Shown one piece after another: positions 1-8,638 of a stretch of 64,000 bases of DNA (position 1 is its first letter; every line of letters begins with the position of its first letter). This stretch comes from Methanolinea sp. (lineage in GTDB: Archaea > Halobacteriota > Methanomicrobia > Methanomicrobiales > Methanospirillaceae), in NCBI GenBank assembly GCA_018262855.1, contig JADFDO010000006.1:1-64000 (forward strand), read 5' to 3'. The notes below the pieces were generated by a model. It did no database searches. It was given only the letters and a program-made list of their open reading frames with translations, and was not told the origin of the DNA. The position numbers and the translations under genes are program-made.

Positions 1-146
1 TCATCCTGGTCCGGCTCCTGGTACTCGGGATTCGCCTGGCAGTGGGGGTTCGGGCATGGCTGGCCTGCCGGGAGAGTGCAGACCATTGTGGTCCACTTCC
101 CGTTTCTCCGTGTGGAGAAATACGGGCACTTCTTCTTTTTCGCCAT
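1..146 (-). CDS. Small Cys-rich protein, 3' end cut by window edge
   Basis: The minus strand is open from an ATG at 146 to the left edge with no stop, giving at least 48 residues. The product starts MAKKKKCPYFSTRR and has cysteines near residues 7, 25, 33 and 38, which suggests a small metal-binding fold. A purine-rich GGGAGGG lies about 6 nt before the ATG. It faces the same way as the TPR protein and the integrase, so it may belong to the same accessory island. No family is recognised. Plus-strand ORFs across this stretch look like shadows. The call rests on the SD, the open frame and the Cys pattern only. Confidence 0.45.
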   Translation of the reverse strand, partial: MAKKKKCPYFSTRRNGKWTTMVCTLPAGQPCPNPHCQANPEYQEPDQD

Positions 147-339
147 CACTGGCCCTCCCAGGTGCCGCGGTTTTGGTTCAAAACCTCCCGGTGCACGAAG
201 AAAATGAAAATTCGGGCACGCATCTCCTTTCACCCCATTACCCTGGACGTAACCTTTTTAGTCCCTGGGGGGAAGGATAAGCTAAGCTCCCTCGTGATGT
301 CATAGCTGTGGAAGGCGGTGTCATTTATGGGGGAGCCCA

Positions 340-516
340 CTATTCTGCGCATGCTCTCTCCTCGTCGATGATTGTGATCAGTCCCTGCTCTGCGAAGTAA
401 TCGCCAAGCCCGGTAAACCCGGTGTGGCGCTCATAGGCTTCAATAGCCCTGCGTCGAGTGCGAAGCACGTTGGTATGCAATATATCACCTGTATGCCAGC
501 CATTATCGAGGATGAA
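340..516 (-). pseudogene. Remnant ORF without a start codon
   Basis: Between a stop at 517-519 and a TAG at 340-342 one minus-strand frame encodes about 58 residues of protein-like composition (contains GDILHTNVLRTRRRAIEAYE), but it has no ATG, GTG or TTG near its 5' end. It looks like the C-terminal piece of a decayed gene in the integrase-associated island. I do not recognise the parent family. Nothing further is seen in 147-339 or 520-697. Confidence 0.35.
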
Positions 517-697
517 TCAAAGAGGGAGTCGGCGGCATACAAGAGAGAAGAGGATGATGGTGTTTAAAAATTTTTACCAGGGGGACTGAATGTAGCCCTG
601 CAGATCCCTCCCGGACCGAACGGGACCGATAGAGGATGAATGGGAATGAAAAGGTAGTATGTTGTAAAAATTACCAAGTCCTAAAAGTGTAGTCATA

Positions 698-2437
698 TCA
701 ATAAAGATGGCATAAACCATCTGCACCACACGTCCCTCTCAAGCAATATTGATTAGACCCAATCGGGCATTCCTGATGACATTGGTAATCAGTTCCAAAA
801 ATGTATCCACTCGGACAGCTGCGACATTCACCATTAATGCAGATACTATCTCCCGTGCAGTAGGTCTTGGTAGAGCCACATGGTTGATGACATTTCAAGT
901 CATTTCCCATTATGGATCCTTCAGGACAGGTGCGGCATTCACCATTGACACACACACTATCTCCTGTGCAATACGACCGGGTTGAGCCGCATTGTTTATG
1001 GCACTGAAGATCATCGCCGAGGATATATCCTTCATCACATGCAACACATTCGCCGTTGACGCAAATGCTATCACCGATGCAGTAATGACTTCCTCCACAG
1101 GCGGGGTGGCATTTTTGATCTTCTCCAAATACGTATCCAGTCGGACAGGGATGTTTCAATAATTCGATTGCATCATTCAATAACTTCGGATTTGCAAACT
1201 TCCATCCCGTAAAATAGCGAGGATTTGAAACGGGACAAATTTTCGGATCGTCGCATACAAGATATCCTCCGGTTGTTTCTAACGCAATCCAACTGTTGGG
1301 ATCGACTTCTGCAATAACCCAGGCATGATCAGCATCTTCAATTTTAGTGATATCTCTCTCAACATTTCCGATGACAATCATTGCATTGATATTTTGAGTT
1401 TCAACCATGTTCCAGACATCCGACGCCATATCACCGCAGACATAGATGCTATCCCCCATGTAGGTATGAGTCTGATGATACTCTCGTACTATCTTTTCCA
1501 AGGTGGCGATTTTTGAAGTCTTTCCAATAATAGGGAGTGCATTATTTTTTGAGGGATTAGCAAAATATGAGTATCCAGCAGCAGCTACCCCAGAAATAAT
1601 AAGCAATAAAAGAATATAGCCAACGATTAATTTTACACTTGTATTTTTAAATGGAATATCCCCATAATTCATTTTTTTAGCAGTTCGATATGAATCATAA
1701 ATTCCGAAAATCCACACAATTATGCCGGGAAATACCAATAAAAGTAAACCAATGCCTGTGGCAAAAAAGAATAACAATCCTCGTAGAATCTGTCCGTTAT
1801 AGGCCTGGCCCAGCCCCGGGATAATTGAGAGAATTGCTGCAATAGTGGGATTTTTTAGCGATTCGCTGTGTGTTCTTCCCTGACCCGCACGACTGCCATA
1901 TCGAAACGGGTCTTTTATTCTGACGCCACAATTCGGACATAATTTTGGAAGACTTGGTGGCCATTCTCCCTGGCGATAGGGAAGTTCTTCACCACAATTT
2001 CTACAATATTCCTTTTCACCAGCTTCAATATTGCTTGAGGAAGTAACTTCTTTTTCTTTATCGGTTTGTATTACAGGAGGGCCAATTGAAAAATCAGGCA
2101 ATCCTTCTTTTTCCTGAGGTGGGGTTGGATAAAAGTCATCTTTTGAAGCGACGCTATATGACGTATCGGGAATGGATGACCCTTTATTTTTGAGTTTTAA
2201 TTCCTTGACTTTTTCATTGCATTTTTTCGCTTCATCAGTTTTACCAAGTTTAATGAGGGCATATCCAATATTATTCCAGGCATCTAAATATTCTGGATCA
2301 ATTTCAATGGCACGAGCATAACATTTTATTGCATCTTCGTATTGTCCCTTCGAAAAGAAATCATTGCCTTTCTCTTTCCATGTCGTTGGATTATTTATGT
2401 CATCGTCTGAGAGTGGTAATTTTGCCATGAATGACAA
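698..2437 (-). CDS. TPR / zinc-ribbon / membrane / transglutaminase-like / Cys-repeat protein
   Basis: Predicted 579-residue membrane protein. In order: a TPR pair at about 20-80; a double-CxxC zinc ribbon (C145, C148, C167, C170); a hydrophobic TM2-like block at 197-250; a transmembrane helix at about 269-291; a transglutaminase-like segment with a plausible Cys-His-acid set (C334 in YVCGDMA, H371 in DHAWVI, E387); then from about 430 four Cys-rich repeats of 38-40 residues (pattern C..G-Y..G.D..CH..C) resembling EGF/VWC-type repeats. The inferred topology places TPR and zinc ribbon inside and the Cys-rich part outside. The gene is clearly more A+T-rich than its neighbours and lies beside an integrase, suggesting horizontal gain. 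Function is unknown; adhesion or protein cross-linking at the surface is only a guess. Confidence 0.75.
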   Translation of the reverse strand: MSFMAKLPLSDDDINNPTTWKEKGNDFFSKGQYEDAIKCYARAIEIDPEYLDAWNNIGYALIKLGKTDEAKKCNEKVKELKLKNKGSSIPDTSYSVASKDDFYPTPPQEKEGLPDFSIGPPVIQTDKEKEVTSSSNIEAGEKEYCRNCGEELPYRQGEWPPSLPKLCPNCGVRIKDPFRYGSRAGQGRTHSESLKNPTIAAILSIIPGLGQAYNGQILRGLLFFFATGIGLLLLVFPGIIVWIFGIYDSYRTAKKMNYGDIPFKNTSVKLIVGYILLLLIISGVAAAGYSYFANPSKNNALPIIGKTSKIATLEKIVREYHQTHTYMGDSIYVCGDMASDVWNMVETQNINAMIVIGNVERDITKIEDADHAWVIAEVDPNSWIALETTGGYLVCDDPKICPVSNPRYFTGWKFANPKLLNDAIELLKHPCPTGYVFGEDQKCHPACGGSHYCIGDSICVNGECVACDEGYILGDDLQCHKQCGSTRSYCTGDSVCVNGECRTCPEGSIMGNDLKCHQPCGSTKTYCTGDSICINGECRSCPSGYIFGTDYQCHQECPIGSNQYCLRGTCGADGLCHLY

Positions 2438-2529
2438 GGGATGTATCTGGGACGATAGATAAAATTTACCAAATTCAAAAATGGAAAGTGAATTGGAATC
2501 CAGTTATACCCGAAATACACCAGTGATAC

Positions 2530-3756
2530 CTAATGACTATTGGTCGAGGAAGCCTGCTGTTCCCTCTCAACCTTGTCCAGGTATTTCCTAAAAGTTGAGA
2601 AATTCTTCAACACGAACCGCTGCACGGTCGCTTCCTCTGCGATTGCTTTGGGAGTGAGAGGCTCCATGCAGTTCCGGCAGTACTCCTCGCCGGGAGGCAT
2701 AATCTGTGCACAGGACGGACAGACAATAGGAGTGAGACGGTTCTGAACCGTTTCCTTGGTTTCAACCTCTATCCCATACAGTTTCCCTATCTCCGTGTCG
2801 ATGTCCCTGCCAGTGAGGTGCCCGTAGGTACTGAGCATGTCGGTGCTGAGTGTTCCCCACATCATCAATTTGACCGTGCTCTCCGGAACTCCTTCCTGGA
2901 GGAGGTGAGTGATCCGGGAATGCCGGAAGAGATGTGGTGTGATTTTCTTGGTTATCTGTGCTTTTTTTGCAATTCGTTTAATTTGCATGGCAACCCCGGC
3001 TCGTGTCAGTGGACCCCTGCGTTCGTTGAGAAACACAGACGAGTCAAGCGTCACTTCACCGGGATAATCAGCCTTCCATTCCGCGAGGTATTCCTTCGCC
3101 ATGACGAGCCGGATATAGCGGGGATATGATGTCTTGAACTTGACATTGACGGCAATCCCCTTCGAGTCCGCTTTGAGATCTCCCCAGGTAAGCTGGGCGA
3201 TCTCGCCGACCCTGAATCCTCCTTCGTAAAGGGTCATCAATAACGCCCTGTCCCTGCTCCATATGCAGGCGTCCAGGAGCATCTGGATCTCTTTGGGAGT
3301 CAGCAGGTCGGCGGCCCTCTTGGTCATCGTATCCCTGGGCGGGCTCTTTATCCTCCGAATCTTCTTCTCAGGCAGATCGAGATATTCGCTCTCGATCATC
3401 CAGAAAAGGAATCCTTTGAGGATGACGACGTGATCGGCAATGGTGTTCTGTTTGAATGGCCTTCCTCGTATGCTATGGCCGGACCGGAGCGATTCGATGC
3501 CGGAGTAAATCGAGCCTATGGTGAGGTCCTGGAAGGGTGGGATAAAACGTCGCCAGCTAATGAGTGTGCAGGTGATTTTGTTGCAGCGGGTGATGCTTAT
3601 TCCTGCGGTCGCCCGCTTTTCGGCTAGGTATTCTCTGATGAGTTGCAGGTCTCTGTTGTTGATCTGTCCGGTCGTGAGCCCCCGGTTGATGGCGGCATCA
3701 GCATATTCAGATTTGATACAACCGAACGTCTCAGCTGTCACAGTTGTGGAAGGCAT
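2530..3756 (-). CDS. Tyrosine recombinase (integrase) with C-terminal zinc ribbon
   Basis: 408 residues. The catalytic set of phage-type integrases is visible: R182 (EGGFRVGEI), a likely Lys near 208, H275-x-x-R278 (HLFRHSR), W300 in the second His position, and the nucleophile Y311 (STYGHL). An N-terminal SAM-like core-binding domain spans about 30-130. A CxxC..CxxC zinc ribbon (C346, C349, C360, C363) follows the catalytic domain, an addition common in methanogen integrases. The gene points away from tRNA-Met, whose 3' end is 66 bp from its start, the usual position for an element integrated in a tRNA. A TATA box about 30 bp upstream implies a leaderless mRNA. No second copy of the tRNA 3' end was found inside the window, so the far boundary lies off the left edge or has decayed. 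Confidence 0.92.
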   Translation of the reverse strand: MPSTTVTAETFGCIKSEYADAAINRGLTTGQINNRDLQLIREYLAEKRATAGISITRCNKITCTLISWRRFIPPFQDLTIGSIYSGIESLRSGHSIRGRPFKQNTIADHVVILKGFLFWMIESEYLDLPEKKIRRIKSPPRDTMTKRAADLLTPKEIQMLLDACIWSRDRALLMTLYEGGFRVGEIAQLTWGDLKADSKGIAVNVKFKTSYPRYIRLVMAKEYLAEWKADYPGEVTLDSSVFLNERRGPLTRAGVAMQIKRIAKKAQITKKITPHLFRHSRITHLLQEGVPESTVKLMMWGTLSTDMLSTYGHLTGRDIDTEIGKLYGIEVETKETVQNRLTPIVCPSCAQIMPPGEEYCRNCMEPLTPKAIAEEATVQRFVLKNFSTFRKYLDKVEREQQASSTNSH

Positions 3757-3779
3757 ACAAAAGAGAGTTTCAGGCCACC

Positions 3780-3790
3780 CTATATAAAGG
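3780..3790 (-). promoter_or_regulatory. TATA box of the integrase
   Basis: The minus-strand motif CCTTTATATA lies about 25-30 bp before the ATG at 3756, so transcription should begin at or within a few bases of the start codon (leaderless). Confidence 0.6.
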
Positions 3791-3822
3791 GGGAACCTTG
3801 AGCACGTAACATGGTGTTCGAA

Positions 3823-3936
3823 TGCTGCGGGTGGGATCCGAACCCACGACCTCCAGATGTCTCAGATGATGGGCGCGATAGTTCTATGCTCAAAACCCTA
3901 TGAGTCTGGCGCCCTAACCAGCTAGGCCACCGCAGC
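3823..3936 (-). tRNA. tRNA-Met (CAU), elongator type, with intron
   Basis: The acceptor arms GCTGCGG and CCGCAGC pair perfectly and are followed by discriminator A. The anticodon stem is CCAGA/TCTGG with anticodon CAT. A 40-nt intron (about 3859-3898) interrupts the anticodon loop directly after position 37, the canonical archaeal site. The mature tRNA is about 74 nt. The intron in the Met anticodon loop suggests the elongator isoacceptor. The adjacent integrase makes this tRNA the likely attachment site. Confidence 0.92.
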
Positions 3937-4017
3937 GCACAAAAGTGCATAATAAAAACGCATCCTACGGTCTTAAAGATTCTGATTTACAGTAAAAAAG
4001 CCGTGGGGCTCTCTTTT

Positions 4018-5496
4018 TCACTGCTTTTTCTGGCTGTTGACATAGACGTTCACAGCCCCGGTGATTGCCGCGATCTGCTTGCCGTGGCGTAGCGACGCTG
4101 CAAGCGTCTGCATCCTTGTCTCCTCCTCACGCACGTACCGGGCAAGGGTCTTCTGGATATGCTCCTCCTGGAGGAAGTGGGTGTGGGTATCGCCCTCGGA
4201 GAATTGCCGGTTGTGCATGATTGCATGATGGAGGGGGAGCGTGGTCTTGACACCTATGATCACGTACTCGTAAATTGCCCGGCGCATCCTCGCGATCGTC
4301 TCCTTCCGGTCAGCACCCCATGCGCAGAGCTTGGAGATCATGGAGTCGTACGTGGGGGGGATGGCATACCCCATGTGGATCCCGGAATCAACCCTTATCC
4401 CGGGTCCACCCGGAGAACGGTACCTGAGAATCTTCCCTGGATCCGCGGTGAAATTGTTGAGAGGGTCTTCCGCGTTGATCCGGCACTCTATGGCGTGGCC
4501 CCTGATGGAGACATCCTCCTGATCGAAGGGGAGTGTTTCACCCGCGGCAACGGCAATCTGCTTCTTGACGATGTCCCGCCCGGTGATCATCTCGGTGACC
4601 GTGTGTTCAACCTGAAGGCGGGTATTCATCTCCATGAAATAGAAATTCCCGTCAGAGTACAGGAACTCCACGGTACCCGCATTGGTATAGTCGGATGCCT
4701 TGACGACCGCGATGGCAGCAGCGGCCATCTTCTCCCGGAGTTCGGGGGTCATGATGGGGCAGGGAGCCTCTTCAACGAGTTTCTGGTGTCTCCGCTGGAT
4801 CGAGCATTCACGGTCAAAGAGGTGGACTGCGTGGCCGTGTTCGTCGGCAAGGACCTGGAACTCGATGTGCCTCGGCTTGTCGAGATATTTTTCTATGAAG
4901 ACCGTTGCATCTCCGAATGCGGACTGTGCAATCCTTCTTCCGGCCTCGAGTGCTTCTTCAAGGCCTTTCTCATCGCGGACGATGTGCATGCCTATGCCCC
5001 CGCCACCTGCGCTGGCCTTGACAATCACGGGATACCCGACGTCTGCGGCAACCTTTTTTGCCTCTTCGGGGTCCTGTATTCCCCCAGGGGTTCCAGGGAG
5101 AACCGGGACACTCGCGTCCCGCATCATCTGCTTGCTCTCGATCTTCGACCCCATGGCACGGATAGTCTTCCAGGAGGGGCCTATGAAGACGACGCCCTCA
5201 TCCTGGCAGAGCTTGGAGAACCGGTAGTTCTCGGCAAGGAACCCGTATCCCGGGTGGATGGCCTCGGACCCGGATTTCTTTGCGAGGTCGATAATCCTCT
5301 CCATATTGAGGTAACTCTTGGCCGGAGGAGCTTCTCCCACAAGGAACGCTTCATCTGCATACTTCACATGCAGGGCATCGGAGTCAACAGATGAAAAGAT
5401 GGCGACTGTCTCGATATCGAGCTCCCTGCAGGCCCTCATGACCCGGATTGCGATCTCACCCCGGTTTGCGATGAGGATCTTCTCGAAGTATTTCAT
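4018..5496 (-). CDS. pycA: Pyruvate carboxylase subunit A (biotin carboxylase)
   Basis: 492 residues, the normal size of an archaeal/bacterial biotin carboxylase subunit. It uses ATP and bicarbonate to carboxylate the biotin of PycB. Visible are the N-terminal LIANRGEIAIRV motif, the ATP-grasp Gly-rich loop (KASAGGGGIGMHIV), the catalytic MEMNTRLQVEH segment and the C-terminal biotin carboxylase domain. The start overlaps the pycB stop by 4 nt, so the two are translationally coupled. In methanogens this two-subunit enzyme makes oxaloacetate for the incomplete reductive TCA branch and aspartate-family synthesis. Acetyl-CoA carboxylase is the family alternative, but the PycB partner decides. 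Confidence 0.95.
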   Translation of the reverse strand: MKYFEKILIANRGEIAIRVMRACRELDIETVAIFSSVDSDALHVKYADEAFLVGEAPPAKSYLNMERIIDLAKKSGSEAIHPGYGFLAENYRFSKLCQDEGVVFIGPSWKTIRAMGSKIESKQMMRDASVPVLPGTPGGIQDPEEAKKVAADVGYPVIVKASAGGGGIGMHIVRDEKGLEEALEAGRRIAQSAFGDATVFIEKYLDKPRHIEFQVLADEHGHAVHLFDRECSIQRRHQKLVEEAPCPIMTPELREKMAAAAIAVVKASDYTNAGTVEFLYSDGNFYFMEMNTRLQVEHTVTEMITGRDIVKKQIAVAAGETLPFDQEDVSIRGHAIECRINAEDPLNNFTADPGKILRYRSPGGPGIRVDSGIHMGYAIPPTYDSMISKLCAWGADRKETIARMRRAIYEYVIIGVKTTLPLHHAIMHNRQFSEGDTHTHFLQEEHIQKTLARYVREEETRMQTLAASLRHGKQIAAITGAVNVYVNSQKKQ

Positions 5497-7229
5497 TCCA
5501 CCACCAGGAGCACGTCACCGCTCTTGACGGTGTCCCCTGTTTCCACGAAAATATCTGATACCCTTCCATCAACCGGGCTCTGGATGGGGTTTTCCATCTT
5601 CATAGCCTCGAGCACAAGCAGAACGTCGCCTTTCGCTACCTTTTCACCCCGGTTGACAAGGATCTTCAGCACCATCCCCTGCATGTTGGACTTGATGCCG
5701 CCCTGGATGTCCCCACGCGGTATCTTCTCATGGGCCGGGGCGGCACTGGTGACAGCACTCCCTCCAACTGAGACGATCCGGACACTGAATACCTCGCCAT
5801 CGACCTCAACCTCCATCGAAGAAGGTAACGGTGAGGGTTCAGATATCCTGGTCTTCTTCTGCGGGATATCCTCGGGTTTCCGCTCCCCCTTCAGGAACGA
5901 GGGGGCAATGGCCGGGTACAGGATGTAGGTGAGGACATCCTCCTCCTTCCTGATCAACCCCTCTGCCGTTGCCTGGGCCTTCATCTTCTCGTAGACAGGT
6001 TCCAGCAGATCTGCGGGACGGACCGTGATGACCGGTTCGTCACCGATGATCAGCTTCCTGATCTCGTCGCTGATAGGTCCCGGGGGTTTCCCGTACAGGC
6101 CTCGCACGTAGTCCTTGACCTCGGTCGTGACATTCCGGTACCGTTCACCTCCGATAAGGACATTGAAGACCGCCTGGGTGCCCACAATCTGGGATGTGGG
6201 CGTGACAAGAGGAGGGTATCCGAGATCCTTCCTCACCCTGGGCACCTCCTCGAACATTGCATTCACCTTGTCAAGCGCGTCCTGCTCCTTTAACTGGGAT
6301 ACAAGGTTCGAGATCATGCCACCAGGGAGCTGGTAGAGGAGGACATCGCTGTCAACTCTTTCAGAGATGGGATCGACGAGTCCTTCGTACTTCTCCCTTA
6401 TCTTCATGCATCCGTTGCGAACATCCCTGAGTGCAAGGAGATCGATACCGGTATCGCGGGATGTGCCTTTCAGCGAGGCGACCACGCTCTCGGTCGGAGG
6501 CTGGGATGTCCCGAGTGCGAAGGGAGACATTGCGGTATCGAGGATGTCAACCCCTGCATTGATTGCCGACTGGTAGCTCATGATGGCAATGCCGCTGGTC
6601 GAGTGGGAGTGAAGATCGACCAGGGTATCAATCTCGTCCTTGATGCCCGACACCAGCGCCGCTGCAGCATCCGGCATGATGAGCCCTGCCATGTCCTTGA
6701 TGCAGATGGAATCACAGTCCATCGAATGGAGTTCCTTCGCCATCTCGACGAATCCATGGATGGAGTGGACCGGGCTCGTCGTGTAGCAGATGGCTCCCTG
6801 GAGGTGTGCACCGACATCCTTCACCCTCTCCATGGACCGCTTCATGTTCCTGATATCGTTCAGTGCATCGAACACCCGGAAAATCCCCACACCGTTGGCG
6901 TGGGCCCGATCCACGAAATGGTCGACCACATCATCGGGATAGTGCCGGTATCCCACCAGGTTCTGTCCCCGCAGCAGCATCTGTATGGGGGTCCGTTTGA
7001 GTTCCTCTTTCAGCACGCGGAGCCGCTCCCAAGGATCCTCGTTCAAGAACCGGATGCTCGAATCGAATGTTGCCCCACCCCAGGCCTCCACCGAGAAGAA
7101 TCCAACCTTATCGATCTGCCGGGCAAGGGGGACCATGTCTTCAGTCCGGAGCCGCGTCGCTATCAGGGACTGGTGGGCATCTCTGAGTGTGGTGTCGGTG
7201 ATGGCAATGTTCTTATGGGCAGCACACAT
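5493..7229 (-). CDS. pycB: Pyruvate carboxylase subunit B (carboxyltransferase with biotin carrier)
   Basis: About 578 residues from the ATG at 7229; a TTG at 7259 would add 10 residues but the family homology begins at ITDTTLRDAHQSLIATRL just after the ATG. Domain order: HMGL-like carboxyltransferase TIM barrel (about 8-270) with metal-binding DLHSHST, the conserved carboxylase domain (about 280-480), and a C-terminal biotinyl domain whose EAMKMEN motif carries the biotinylated lysine (about K544). It transfers CO2 from biotin to pyruvate. Oxaloacetate decarboxylase alpha subunits share this layout, but the adjacent biotin carboxylase and lack of OadB/G favour pyruvate carboxylase. BirA encoded about 3 kb upstream should biotinylate it. 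Confidence 0.95.
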   Translation of the reverse strand: MCAAHKNIAITDTTLRDAHQSLIATRLRTEDMVPLARQIDKVGFFSVEAWGGATFDSSIRFLNEDPWERLRVLKEELKRTPIQMLLRGQNLVGYRHYPDDVVDHFVDRAHANGVGIFRVFDALNDIRNMKRSMERVKDVGAHLQGAICYTTSPVHSIHGFVEMAKELHSMDCDSICIKDMAGLIMPDAAAALVSGIKDEIDTLVDLHSHSTSGIAIMSYQSAINAGVDILDTAMSPFALGTSQPPTESVVASLKGTSRDTGIDLLALRDVRNGCMKIREKYEGLVDPISERVDSDVLLYQLPGGMISNLVSQLKEQDALDKVNAMFEEVPRVRKDLGYPPLVTPTSQIVGTQAVFNVLIGGERYRNVTTEVKDYVRGLYGKPPGPISDEIRKLIIGDEPVITVRPADLLEPVYEKMKAQATAEGLIRKEEDVLTYILYPAIAPSFLKGERKPEDIPQKKTRISEPSPLPSSMEVEVDGEVFSVRIVSVGGSAVTSAAPAHEKIPRGDIQGGIKSNMQGMVLKILVNRGEKVAKGDVLLVLEAMKMENPIQSPVDGRVSDIFVETGDTVKSGDVLLVVE

Positions 7230-7292
7230 CGGAATTCTCTCTGCCTGGCGTAAGCTCAACGTGTAGACACACGAGCTAAACCTCTAAAACCT

Positions 7293-7946
7293 TCATTGTA
7301 TAAGTATAAAAAATTCTCTTACTGGTAAAAAACCAAGAATAAAAAAGAATATCGCGATTCCCGAGACAAAAATGTCAGAACGGGACCGGGAGAACCTGGG
7401 ACATGCCATCCCTCCCCGCACATAGCCCCTTGTGAGCAGGAGATCCGCCTGGTCTTCAGATCTCCGGAGCAGGCCGAACACCAGTCCGGCGGAGACCGGG
7501 ATCACGCTTTGTATTCCAAACGGTATTCCCTTCACGAAAAAAGCCTGTCTCACCCTCTCAATCTCACCTTCAAGGAAGCGGAGAGACCCTAAAGCCATCT
7601 CTCCCGCAAGTCCAAGATCAAATCCCCTAACTGGTCCAAACGCCCAGCTACAGACCTTCATGAACTCTCCTGGCCTCTGGTCCTGGTACGCAAAAATGGC
7701 GATGAGAAGCACCACTCCCAGCCTCACCAGGTAGGAGATCCAGTCCCCAGACGTGATCCAGAGCGCAATGGTGACAAGCAGCAGGGGTATGAATGCAAGG
7801 AGCGGCCACGATGATCGTCTGAGGAGACCTAGGCCATTCGTGCAGAACAGCCACCAGAGAAACGCCAGGGAGGCACCCGTGAGGGAGGAGAATGCAGTGA
7901 TCGAGATGACTATCACCGAGAAGAGCCTTAACCGTGGATCCTGCAT
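7293..7946 (-). CDS. ECF transporter T component for biotin (EcfT/BioN)
   Basis: About 217 residues from the ATG at 7946, chosen because GGAGG lies 3 nt upstream of it and overlaps the end of the preceding ATPase gene; upstream codons in frame are not needed. Several hydrophobic segments (e.g. SVIVISITAFSSL, LAFIPLLLVTIAL, VLLIAIFAYQ) and a C-terminal coupling-helix region with RS(E/R)-type Arg motifs (RRSEDQADLLLTRG) are typical of EcfT/CbiQ proteins. It is the transmembrane scaffold linking two ATPases to the substrate-binding S protein. Last gene of the birA-bioY-ecfA-ecfA-ecfT run. Confidence 0.85.
   Translation of the reverse strand: MQDPRLRLFSVIVISITAFSSLTGASLAFLWWLFCTNGLGLLRRSSWPLLAFIPLLLVTIALWITSGDWISYLVRLGVVLLIAIFAYQDQRPGEFMKVCSWAFGPVRGFDLGLAGEMALGSLRFLEGEIERVRQAFFVKGIPFGIQSVIPVSAGLVFGLLRRSEDQADLLLTRGYVRGGMACPRFSRSRSDIFVSGIAIFFFILGFLPVREFFILIQ
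7303..7313 (-). promoter_or_regulatory. TATA box for pycBA
   Basis: The minus-strand motif TTTTTTATACT lies at the end of ecfT, about 75 bp before the pycB ATG. It suggests pycBA has its own promoter in addition to any read-through from the biotin-uptake operon. Confidence 0.45.
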
Positions 7947-8638
7947 GCTGCCTCCAGGATATCTTCTTCGGATATATTCGCCGGGACAATGCCTCGTGCC
8001 AGCAGGGTTTTCATTCCAAAGGGTGCCAGCTTCCATGAACAGAGGGAATCAGGCACTTTTCCCCTGCACACAAGATGATGATGCTCAAATTCCCAGAGGG
8101 TGTCAATACGGGGGAGGATATACTGTTCGTGGGTGCAGAGTATAATTATCCGGGATCTCTTCTGATTGATCCATCGGCACATCTGCCTCTTCCCTTCACA
8201 GTCCATTGCTCCAAACGGCTCATCGAGGATGAGAAGATCCCAGGTCTTCCCCATCACGCAGGCCAGGGTGAGTTTTTTCAACTCCCCCCTGGAGAGCGAG
8301 AGCGGATCGTCCCTCTCCCGCCCCAATAATCCTGCTCCCGCGAGTATCTCAGCCGGAGGAAGCCCATACGATGCTATCTCCTCGCCGAGTGTATTCCCGG
8401 TGAGCGCCCATTCCGGAAACTGGAATGAGAGCATCGAGGTGTTCACTCCCTTTCTTTTTACCACCCCTTCCATCGGGGAGAGAAGGCCTGCTGCCAGAGC
8501 TGCCAGGGTCGACTTTCCTGACCCTACCGCTCCGCTGACCAGGTGGAGGCCCGGCCCGAAACTGCCGGATACCCGGATTTCAGTTGTTCCACGCCGGACC
8601 GCTACACCGTCAAACGAGATCTCTATTCTCTCCACCTC
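7928..8638 (-). CDS. ECF transporter ATPase, second subunit
   Basis: About 236 residues from ATG 8638 (product starts MEVERIEISF); the longer open frame back to 8785 would overlap the preceding ATPase by more than 160 bp and adds non-family sequence. Walker A is GAVGSGKSTLAA, the ABC signature is the variant LSRGELKKL, and Walker B is LLILDEPFGAMD. The gene overlaps both neighbours. It should form the heterodimeric motor of the biotin ECF transporter with the 8623-9294 product. Confidence 0.88.
   Translation of the reverse strand, partial: EVERIEISFDGVAVRRGTTEIRVSGSFGPGLHLVSGAVGSGKSTLAALAAGLLSPMEGVVKRKGVNTSMLSFQFPEWALTGNTLGEEIASYGLPPAEILAGAGLLGRERDDPLSLSRGELKKLTLACVMGKTWDLLILDEPFGAMDCEGKRQMCRWINQKRSRIIILCTHEQYILPRIDTLWEFEHHHLVCRGKVPDSLCSWKLAPFGMKTLLARGIVPANISEEDILEAACRIHG

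Noticed and set aside
42-305. Plus-strand ORFs at the left edge
   Set aside because: No SD, odd composition, and the minus strand there has a better supported partial gene.
4159-5394. 411-residue plus-strand ORF opposite pycA
   Set aside because: Antisense shadow of a clearly coding, high-GC gene; no family resemblance.
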